From assembly GCA_900755985.1 (NCBI GenBank), contig CAAEIL010000109.1, positions 1 to 13,399 of the forward strand: DNA of 13,399 bases. The letters are read 5' to 3'. This DNA is from Bacteroidales bacterium (GTDB lineage Bacteria > Bacteroidota > Bacteroidia > Bacteroidales > Muribaculaceae). A program made the position numbers and the translations under genes. Of this stretch, positions 7,897 to 13,399 are shown in pieces. Numbering within the stretch: the stretch's first letter is position 1; every line of letters starts with the position of its first letter. Under the pieces are notes generated by a model that did no database searches, was not told where the DNA came from, and was given only the letters and a program-made list of their open reading frames with translations.

Positions 7897-8802
7897 TCAC
7901 CGGCACGATAAGCAGGCGAGCGCTATCGAATACAGTTTGGTTCGCGTGGTATCGCCTCGCGATGTCAGCACACAGGGCACTTTTGTGCCCACCACCATGG
8001 CTGCGATTTCGGCACCACCGAAGTGTGACGCTGACTTGAAGAAAACGTTGCCCGACTCTATGTTAGGGAACAGCAGGCAGTCGGCGTCACCGGCAACACG
8101 CGAGCCGCGCACTTTTTTCTCCTTGGCGACTTCCTTGTATAAAGCGACGTCAAGCGACAGCGGTCCGTCGACAATGACATTTCCCAGCTGGCCACGGTCA
8201 CCCATTTTGGCAATTATGGCGGCATCGGTCGATGAAGGCACCGAGGGCAGAACCTGCTCGGACGGCGCTATCAGAGCGATCTTGGGCTCAACAACGCCAA
8301 GCGTTCCTGACACCTGCGACAGACACTTCAGTATTATTGTCTTTTGTTTGAAGTCAGGCAAAGGGATGACGGCGACATCGGCCACACACAGCAGTTTGTG
8401 GTATTCGGGCAACTCTATTACAGACACATGGCTCAGGGTGCCTTTGGGCGGAAACAGCCCGGCGTCTTTATTAAGGATGCCACGCATATATTTGTCTGTC
8501 GACACCAGACCTTTCATTAGCACTTCGCACTGTCCGGTTGCAACTGCGTTGACAGCCATTGCTACACATTTCACGTCTGAGGCTTCGTCAATTATCGTAA
8601 AATGGGAACAGTCTATGCCGCACTCTTCGCACACTTTGAGTATGGTAGCACGGTCACCGTATATTGTCGGTATTACAAGACCCTCGTTGAAGGCGTCGTT
8701 GACTGCACGCAGGGTATGTTCGTCCTGGCCATAGGCCACTGCCAGACGGCGCGGGCCGCGGAGGCGTGCTTCTTCTACAATCTGACTTAATTTGGTAATC
8801 AC
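7897..8802 (-). CDS. ptb: Phosphate butyryltransferase
   Basis: It exchanges CoA for phosphate on butyryl-CoA (or a similar acyl-CoA), supplying acyl phosphate to the kinase encoded next. The 301-residue product matches the phosphate acetyl/butyryl transferase family over its full length: M96-K-G-L-V-S-T, D212-G-P-L-S-L-D, the run from G238-D-A-D to E-S-G-N (about 252), and S281-R-G-D-T-T-R-T-K near the C-terminus. The short length favours Ptb over the longer Pta. Translation starts at a GTG at 8802; the frame meets a TAA four codons upstream, so no earlier start is available. The gene follows rarA after 63 bp of AT-rich sequence in which I found no TAnnTTTG box, so its promoter is unknown and readthrough from rarA is possible. 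No butyryl-CoA synthesis genes are in the window. Confidence 0.93.
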   Translation of the reverse strand: MITKLSQIVEEARLRGPRRLAVAYGQDEHTLRAVNDAFNEGLVIPTIYGDRATILKVCEECGIDCSHFTIIDEASDVKCVAMAVNAVATGQCEVLMKGLVSTDKYMRGILNKDAGLFPPKGTLSHVSVIELPEYHKLLCVADVAVIPLPDFKQKTIILKCLSQVSGTLGVVEPKIALIAPSEQVLPSVPSSTDAAIIAKMGDRGQLGNVIVDGPLSLDVALYKEVAKEKKVRGSRVAGDADCLLFPNIESGNVFFKSASHFGGAEIAAMVVGTKVPCVLTSRGDTTRTKLYSIALACLSCR

Positions 8803-8865
8803 TTCTGTATTTTATGTTTAAATGGTTAAATAATCATGATTTTAAATTTGCGGTCGTCCGAGGGT

Positions 8866-10143
8866 TTAATTTCTGTCGCCCCAGCGGGCCTTCTGACGCG
8901 CGGCAGCCGTTGCTTCCGCCGGATTGTCGCCCGGATGCCAGAACTGCAGGCCTTGCAGCCGGTCGGGCAGAAATTGCTGGACAACGAAGTTTCCGGGGTA
9001 GTCGTGTGCATACTTGTACTGCTGCCCGTAACCTAATTTTTTCATCAGCGATGTCGGCGCGTTGCGCAGATGCAAGGGGACAGGCTCATCGCCGGTCTGC
9101 TCCACAGTTTCGAGTGCGGCCGCAATAGCCTTGTACGCCGAGTTGGACTTAGCCGAGGTTGCAAGATATATCGCACATTCAGACAAAGGTATACGTGCTT
9201 CGGGCATACCTATCTTATGTATTATGTCAAAAGTAGCGTTGGCCAATAACAATGCATTGGGATTGGCGAGACCTATATCTTCGGCTGCCAGAATCATAAG
9301 CCTGCGGGCAATAAATTCGATGTCCTCGCCGCCGGCAAGCATGCGTGCCAGCCAGTAGACTGCGGCGTCAGGGTCCGACCCTCGGATGCTCTTGATGAAA
9401 GCCGAAATTATATCGTAATGCATCTCACCGTTCTTGTCGTAGGCTTGTGGATTTTCCTGCAGACGTTCGGTAATAACTTTGTCATTGATAATCACCGGCT
9501 CGCCGTGTGCCGTCGACTGTTCCATCAGGTCAAGGATATTCAGCAGCTTGCGGGCATCGCCCCCCGAGTATCGGAAAAGAGCCGCAGTCTGTTCGACCAC
9601 GACCTTGCGCCGCGACAATATCTCGTCTTCACTGATTGCCCGCTGTAAAAGAATCTGCAACTGAGGTTCCTCGAGGGGTTTGAGCACGTACACCTGGGCA
9701 CGCGACAGCAACGGCCGTATCACCTCGAACGACGGATTTTCGGTGGTGGCGCCTATCAGTGTCACTATGCCCGACTCGACTGCCGACAGAAGGGAATCCT
9801 GCTGCGATTTCGAGAATCGGTGAATTTCGTCGATGAACAATATAGGCCGTGCCGTGGCAAACATTCCGCCGTCATTTTTGCAGCGCTCAATGACGTCGCG
9901 CACATCTTTTACACCGGAACTGACTGCCGACAGTGTGTAGAAAGGGGCCTTGACCGAGCGCGATATTATCCGGGCTATCGTGGTCTTGCCCACTCCCGGA
10001 GGACCCCAAAGAATAAACGAGGCTATGCTGCCGGTGTCTATCATCCGGCGAATTATTCCGTCGGGACCGACAAGGTGCTCCTGCCCGACGTATTGGTCAA
10101 GGGTCTGCGGTCTCAGTCTTTCGGCAAGCGGTGCAAGTGACAT
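8866..10143 (-). CDS. rarA: Replication-associated recombination protein A (RarA/MgsA), AAA+ ATPase
   Basis: RarA is a clamp-loader-like AAA+ ATPase that acts at stalled replication forks and in recombination in the cytoplasm. The 425-residue product has the family's usual length and start (P-L-A-E-R-L-R-P, then the Y-V-G-Q-E-H-L segment). It carries Walker A G47-P-P-G-V-G-K-T-T, Walker B I101-L-F-I-D-E-I-H-R-F, sensor 1 A131-T-T-E-N-P-S-F-E, and the sensor-2 motif G-G-D-A-R-K-L-L-N. The C-terminal tetramerisation half includes A-A-E-D-I-G-L-A-N-P, and the tail H-L-R-N-A-P-T with Y-A-H-D-Y-P-G-N is typical. The start is the ATG at 10143. It lies 128 bp downstream of fmt; in that gap I found no full promoter match, only AT-rich sequence. 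Confidence 0.96.
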   Translation of the reverse strand: MSLAPLAERLRPQTLDQYVGQEHLVGPDGIIRRMIDTGSIASFILWGPPGVGKTTIARIISRSVKAPFYTLSAVSSGVKDVRDVIERCKNDGGMFATARPILFIDEIHRFSKSQQDSLLSAVESGIVTLIGATTENPSFEVIRPLLSRAQVYVLKPLEEPQLQILLQRAISEDEILSRRKVVVEQTAALFRYSGGDARKLLNILDLMEQSTAHGEPVIINDKVITERLQENPQAYDKNGEMHYDIISAFIKSIRGSDPDAAVYWLARMLAGGEDIEFIARRLMILAAEDIGLANPNALLLANATFDIIHKIGMPEARIPLSECAIYLATSAKSNSAYKAIAAALETVEQTGDEPVPLHLRNAPTSLMKKLGYGQQYKYAHDYPGNFVVQQFLPDRLQGLQFWHPGDNPAEATAAARQKARWGDRN

Positions 10144-10271
10144 TTCTTATTTAAAATCAGTATTTCAATATTTAATTGCTTACTGGGGCATTTTGTTCAT
10201 CTGCGGCGAGCTATTTTTGGTGGCTGACGGACGAATTTTATCACAACCGGATCTCAGAGCCAAAGTTCAAT

Positions 10272-11237
10272 TCAGCCACAGACCATGCGAGGTGCGACAA
10301 GCCGTGCGCCGCGCAGCCAGTCGGCGGTTTTCATGCGTTTTTTGCCCATAGGCTGCAGTTCGGTGATTTCGAGCATATTGTCCGAGCAGGCCACAAACAG
10401 ACGTCCGGCTTCAATGACAATTGTCCCCGGGACGCCTGCCGCCTTACATTCAGTTAGCGCAGTGGTGAATATCTTGGTCTCGAAAGCCGCGATATTGTCG
10501 GCGTCGATAACGGCGCGTGCAGCAGGATACGGCGAGAGCCCGCGCACAAGATTATGCACCTGGGTCGCAGTAAGACGCCAGTCTATCATACATGTCTCGT
10601 GAAATATTTTGGGGGCAGCCGTAGCTTCGCCGTCGGCAATCTGCTGCTGTGGTGTAGTGCTGATCTTGTCGCTTACGATATTGGCTATAGTCTCAGTGGT
10701 CAGGCGCGCTCCGAGTTCCATGAGCTTGTCATGCATCGTTCCGGCATTGTCTTCGGGCAATATGTCTACGGCAACTTGCTGTATGACGTCGCCCGTATCA
10801 ATTTCGTGTTTTAGGAAGAAAGTTGTCACACCTGTGCGCTTATCGCCGTTGATTATCGCCCAGTTAATAGGCGCGGCGCCACGGTAGCGCGGCAACAGTG
10901 AAGCATGCAGGTTGAAAGTTCCCAGCGGAGGCATAGTCCACACCACCTCGGGCAACATCCTGAAGGCGATGACCACGAACAGGTCGGCGTGCAGACTGCG
11001 CAGCTCGTCGACAAACTCCGGGTCTTTGAGACGTACCGGCTGCATCAGTTTCAAGTCATGTGCCAGAGCATAATCTTTGACCGGCGACGAGTACATGCGG
11101 TGTCCGCGTCCGGCCGGCTTGCTCGGCATCGTTACCACGCCTGCGACATTATAGCCGGCGCTGACTATGGCGTCAAGGCTTGCCACGGCAAATTCGGGAG
11201 TTCCGAAAAATACTATTCTGAGGTCTTCTTTTGTCAT
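10272..11237 (-). CDS. fmt: Methionyl-tRNA formyltransferase
   Basis: It formylates Met-tRNAfMet with 10-formyltetrahydrofolate, allowing normal translation initiation. The 321-residue product matches the family in length and layout. The N-terminal Rossmann part begins I-V-F-F-G-T-P-E-F-A, and the K-P-A-G-R-G loop follows. The catalytic centre is N109-L-H111 with S-L-L-P-R-Y-R-G-A-A-P-I after it and D147 in E-I-D-T-G-D. The C-terminal OB-like domain includes V-R-G-L-S-P-Y-P-A-A and ends near L-Q-P-M-G-K-K-R-M. The ATG overlaps the stop of the pseudouridine synthase gene by four bases (ATGA), so translation of the two is likely coupled and both depend on the promoter near 11950. Confidence 0.96.
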   Translation of the reverse strand: MTKEDLRIVFFGTPEFAVASLDAIVSAGYNVAGVVTMPSKPAGRGHRMYSSPVKDYALAHDLKLMQPVRLKDPEFVDELRSLHADLFVVIAFRMLPEVVWTMPPLGTFNLHASLLPRYRGAAPINWAIINGDKRTGVTTFFLKHEIDTGDVIQQVAVDILPEDNAGTMHDKLMELGARLTTETIANIVSDKISTTPQQQIADGEATAAPKIFHETCMIDWRLTATQVHNLVRGLSPYPAARAVIDADNIAAFETKIFTTALTECKAAGVPGTIVIEAGRLFVACSDNMLEITELQPMGKKRMKTADWLRGARLVAPRMVCG

Positions 11238-11932
11238 TGTAAGTCTTTTTTTGAATTATCGGCGGCCTCTTCGAGCGCATGCCACAGCACATCGTCGGGG
11301 ACGGGCGCGGTGACATGCACAGGATTCTTTGACACCGGATGTATAAAGTCTATCTCGCGTGCCAGCAACGATATCGAGCCGTCAGGATTTGACCTGCGGT
11401 CGCCATACTTAAGGTCGCCCTTTATGGGACATCCTATGGCCGAGAGCTGAACGCGTATCTGGTGTTTGCGCCCGGTGAGCAGCCTGACCTCGAGCAGGTG
11501 ATAGCGTTCGGACGACGCCAACAAACGGTATTCGAGGCGCGCTTCTTTGCTATTTGCCACAGGGCGCTCCGAAGCGTAAGACTTGTTGTTGCGTTCGACC
11601 GTGGTAATATAATGCGTAAGCAGCGCACTCTCCTCGGCAGGGCGCCGGCGTGTCACCGCCCAATAAGTCTTATGGATTTCGCCTTTGCGCAGCATCTCGT
11701 TCAGTCGCGACAACGCTTTCGATGTTTTGGCAAAAATAACAGCACCGCCAACAGGCCGGTCAAGGCGGTGAACAACACCGACAAACACGTTGCCGGGCTT
11801 AGAGTCCCGATTACGTATATACTCCTTGAGCGATTCGCTCAGAGGAGTGTCGCCGGTCTTGTCGCCCTGAACTATCTCGCCCGGGTGCTTGTTGACGATG
11901 ATTATATGATTGTCCTCGTATAAAATTTCCAT
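11234..11932 (-). CDS. RluA-family RNA pseudouridine synthase
   Basis: The enzyme converts specific uridines in rRNA or tRNA to pseudouridine. The 232-residue product carries the family's central motif H55-R-L-D-R-P with catalytic D58, the opening I-L-Y-E-D-N-H-I-I-I-V-N-K-H, and the R-L-L-T-G-R-K-H-Q-I-R-V-Q-L motif. No S4 RNA-binding domain precedes the catalytic domain, as is usual for the short RluA/TruC-like members. The target site cannot be told from sequence, so I give no symbol. It is the first gene of a translation-related pair with fmt, overlapping it by four bases. The ATG at 11932 lies about ten bases after the predicted transcription start. Confidence 0.93.
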   Translation of the reverse strand: MEILYEDNHIIIVNKHPGEIVQGDKTGDTPLSESLKEYIRNRDSKPGNVFVGVVHRLDRPVGGAVIFAKTSKALSRLNEMLRKGEIHKTYWAVTRRRPAEESALLTHYITTVERNNKSYASERPVANSKEARLEYRLLASSERYHLLEVRLLTGRKHQIRVQLSAIGCPIKGDLKYGDRRSNPDGSISLLAREIDFIHPVSKNPVHVTAPVPDDVLWHALEEAADNSKKDLQ

Positions 11933-11949
11933 TTATTTACATTTGAAGA

Positions 11950-11957
11950 CAAAGTTA
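11950..11957 (-). promoter_or_regulatory. -7 promoter box for the rluA-family/fmt pair
   Basis: Read on the - strand, the box is TAACTTTG, a full match to TAnnTTTG and identical to the box of the promoter at 298-305. No TTTG is visible 19-21 bp upstream on that strand, where the sequence is A-rich, so the -33 half is weak. The predicted start near 11943 leaves a leader of about ten bases before the ATG at 11932. Confidence 0.6.
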
Positions 11958-11970
11958 ACGAATTTTTTTT

Positions 11971-11978
11971 TAATTTTG
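11971..11978 (+). promoter_or_regulatory. -7 promoter box for the DUF4492/cydA operon
   Basis: TAATTTTG matches TAnnTTTG and follows a run of eight T. The nearest upstream TTTG (11942-11945) is 25 bp away, longer than the usual 19-21, so the -33 half is weak or a regulator may assist. Transcription would start near 11984-11986, leaving a leader of about 33 nt before the ATG at 12018. The -33 area of this promoter falls on the -7 box of the divergent one. Confidence 0.55.
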
Positions 11979-12017
11979 CTTTGTCATAAGTGCGAGCAAA
12001 AGAAATTTTTGTCCATA

Positions 12018-12233
12018 ATGCTGTCTTTCAAAAAGATATACAGGTTCTATGCCGATGGTTTCAAATCAATGACCGTCGGTCGCAAATTATGGCTGCTTAT
12101 CATCATCAAACTGATAGTGATTTTTGGCATTCTGAAGCTTTTTTTCTTTGACGACTTCGTGGCCCGGCGTGCTGAAAGCCAGGATACAGACGGTGCCACA
12201 ATTGTTCGCAACGAGCTGATTAACCGCCGCTAA
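12018..12233 (+). CDS. DUF4492 family small membrane protein
   Basis: The 71-residue product has one predicted membrane helix (about residues 24-44, hydrophobic with internal Lys31 and Lys40), a short basic N-terminus and a polar C-terminal tail. The conserved-looking stretch I-Y-R-F-Y-A-D-G-F-K-S-M-T-V-G-R, followed by K-L-W, identifies it to me as DUF4492, a family of unknown function. The frame is open back to an ATG at 11910, but that start lies upstream of the predicted promoter and inside the divergent gene, and the added residues do not look like the family, so I chose 12018. The gene sits 46 bp before cydA on the same strand, and DUF4492 genes are often found there in Bacteroidetes. 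A role as an accessory or assembly subunit of cytochrome bd, comparable to CydX, is an inference from position and topology only. Confidence 0.85.
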   Translation: MLSFKKIYRFYADGFKSMTVGRKLWLLIIIKLIVIFGILKLFFFDDFVARRAESQDTDGATIVRNELINRR

Positions 12234-12279
12234 ACCCACCCTGAAAACTAACATCTATACATATTTAATTTCCTGACGT

Positions 12280-13399
12280 ATGCAAGACTTATTAGCAACT
12301 GTCGACTGGTCGAGAGCCCAATTCGCCCTTACCGCCATGTATCATTGGCTCTTTGTCCCTCTCACCATTGGCCTGTCGCTCATCGTGGCCATCATGGAGA
12401 CCATCTATGTCCGCACGGGACAAGAGCGATGGAAAGGCATCACCAAATTCTGGATGACGCTCTTCGGCATCAACTTTGCCTGCGGTGTAGCTACCGGCAT
12501 TATCCTCGAATTTGAGTTTGGCACCAACTGGTCAAATTACAGTTGGTTTGTGGGCGACATCTTCGGCGCACCCCTTGCTATCGAAGGCCTCTTTGCTTTC
12601 TTCCTCGAAGCCACATTTGTCGCAGTCATGTTTTTCGGATGGAAACGCGTCAGCCGACGCTTCCATCTGACGGCCACATGGCTCACCACACTCGGCGTAT
12701 GTCTCTCGGCTTATTGGATTCTGGTTGCCAACGCATGGATGCAGTATCCCGTAGGCATGGAGTTCGACCCCGCACAGATGCGCAATGTTATGGATGATTT
12801 CGGGGCAGTAGCCTTATCGCCTGTCGCTGTCAACAAGTTTTTCCACGCCGTCTTCAGCGGATGGGCGCTGGCCGGAGCCTTTGTCGCCGGTGTCAGCTGC
12901 TGGCTACTTTGGCGCAAGCGCAACGTCAGCGCCGCTATTTCGTCGCTTCGTATCGGTGTATGGACCGGTCTTGTTGGACTGCTGCTGACAATGTACACCG
13001 GTGACGGCAGTGCCGTTCAGGTCGCACGTGTTCAGCCCATGAAACTCGCCGCTATGGAAGGTCTCTACAACGGCTCGACTCAGCAGGAGCTCATCGGTTT
13101 CGGTATTCTTGCCGACAAGGCGGACCGTCTTGACGACACCGAACCCGTCAAGTACAAGATTGCTATTCCGTACGGTTTGTCAATACTCGCCAACCACGAT
13201 ATGAACTCGTTCGTCCCGGGTATCAACGATATCATAGCCGGACGCTCGGTCAACGCCGCCGGCGACACCGTCAACACTGTCAGCTATGCCGAACGCATAG
13301 CTCCCGGGCAAGCCGCACGCGCAGCTCTGCTACGCTACGAAGCCGCCACAAAAGCATCCGACACAGCAGCACAGGCAAAACAGGCAGGCGGCCGGCAGA
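12280..13399 (+). CDS. cydA: Cytochrome bd ubiquinol/menaquinol oxidase subunit I (partial, 5' part)
   Basis: CydA binds the quinol and the three haems of cytochrome bd, which reduces oxygen to water at the inner membrane. The first 373 codons are present and the frame is open to the window end, so the gene continues beyond it. Haem ligands align with E. coli numbering: H22 (H19), E102 (E99), E110 (E107) and H189 (H186). The quinol-loop residues K255 and E260 in V-Q-P-M-K-L-A-A-M-E match E. coli K252 and E257. Hydrophobic helices lie near residues 16-40, 55-75, 95-120, 129-152, 184-210 and 222-240. The window ends within the quinol loop, in an Ala/Gln/Lys-rich segment; the last b558 ligand (a Met) lies outside. 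Start: ATG at 12280, matching the W-S-R-A-Q-F-A-L-T-A-M-Y-H start region of the family. cydB is expected downstream but not seen. Confidence 0.96.
   Translation, partial: MQDLLATVDWSRAQFALTAMYHWLFVPLTIGLSLIVAIMETIYVRTGQERWKGITKFWMTLFGINFACGVATGIILEFEFGTNWSNYSWFVGDIFGAPLAIEGLFAFFLEATFVAVMFFGWKRVSRRFHLTATWLTTLGVCLSAYWILVANAWMQYPVGMEFDPAQMRNVMDDFGAVALSPVAVNKFFHAVFSGWALAGAFVAGVSCWLLWRKRNVSAAISSLRIGVWTGLVGLLLTMYTGDGSAVQVARVQPMKLAAMEGLYNGSTQQELIGFGILADKADRLDDTEPVKYKIAIPYGLSILANHDMNSFVPGINDIIAGRSVNAAGDTVNTVSYAERIAPGQAARAALLRYEAATKASDTAAQAKQAGGRQ

Noticed and set aside
7880..8734. 284-codon open frame on the + strand across ptb
   Set aside because: It is antisense to a gene matching the phosphate butyryltransferase family over its whole length, and its product (Ser/Thr-rich) resembles no family. 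It is a by-product of codon bias.
8832..8841. 10-bp palindrome AATCATGATT between rarA and ptb as an operator
   Set aside because: It is short and lies in AT-rich sequence; the flanks do not extend the symmetry and no promoter box is nearby to control.
10905..11450. 181-codon open frame on the + strand across the fmt/pseudouridine synthase junction
   Set aside because: It is antisense to two firmly identified overlapping genes, and its low-quality His/Ser/Arg-rich product has no recognisable motif.
11910..12017. Possible earlier ATG that would extend the DUF4492 protein by 36 residues
   Set aside because: This start falls inside the divergent pseudouridine synthase gene and upstream of the predicted promoter. 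The added residues come from AT-rich noncoding sequence.
13300..13399. Ala/Lys/Gln-rich end of the cydA frame as a sign of a frameshift or truncation
   Set aside because: The frame stays open to the window edge, and the CydA proteins of Bacteroidetes that I recall have a similar variable segment in the quinol loop. The end is simply the window limit.
1..13399. CRISPR array, tRNA or rRNA genes, insertion sequence, prophage or defence genes
   Set aside because: I found no spaced direct repeats, cloverleaf, rRNA-like sequence, transposase or phage motif. All long frames are explained by chromosomal genes.

Overview
The window looks like chromosomal DNA of a gut-type Bacteroidales bacterium. A Muribaculaceae-like member is my best guess, but this rests on general resemblance rather than a database match. 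The evidence is: (i) promoters that fit the Bacteroidetes primary-sigma pattern (TTTG, 19-20 bp, TAnnTTTG) with no Shine-Dalgarno sequences; (ii) the family set: a large OstA-like protein, a tandem-parvulin SurA-like PPIase, DUF4492 beside cydA, a ptb-buk pair, and a UvrA lacking the E. coli-type Cys after the LLYAR segment; (iii) moderately GC-rich genes with AT-rich gaps between them.

Layout. Positions 1-344 hold no gene I can support: a palindromic repeat at the left edge, a 10-bp tandem repeat and a strong promoter. On the + strand follow a periplasmic PPIase (345-1703, GTG start) and an OstA-like protein (1704-3533) joined TAA-ATG with no gap, forming an outer-membrane biogenesis operon. 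After a 154-bp gap with its own promoter comes uvrA (3688-6603). The next five genes are on the - strand and end convergently against uvrA. In transcription order they are an RluA-family pseudouridine synthase (11932-11234), fmt (11237-10272, 4-bp ATGA overlap), rarA (10143-8866), ptb (8802-7897) and buk (7855-6617). From 11933 to 12017 a short divergent control region carries back-to-back overlapping promoters. On its right, + strand, are a 71-residue DUF4492 membrane protein and cydA, which is cut off by the window end inside the quinol-binding loop.

How the genes work together. The PPIase and OstA-like protein serve folding and transport of envelope components. UvrA (excision repair) and RarA (stalled-fork rescue) are genome-maintenance proteins. 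RluA-family and Fmt act on RNA and translation initiation. Ptb and Buk convert an acyl-CoA (classically butyryl-CoA) to the free acid with ATP formation. DUF4492 plus CydA begin a cytochrome bd oxidase operon used to consume traces of oxygen.

This is mostly a housekeeping region, and I see no clear undescribed defence, mobile or biosynthetic system. The points most worth following are the DUF4492 protein as a possible cytochrome bd accessory subunit, the overlapping divergent promoters beside it, the C-terminal extension on butyrate kinase, the basic N-terminal tail on UvrA, and the repeat at the left edge.
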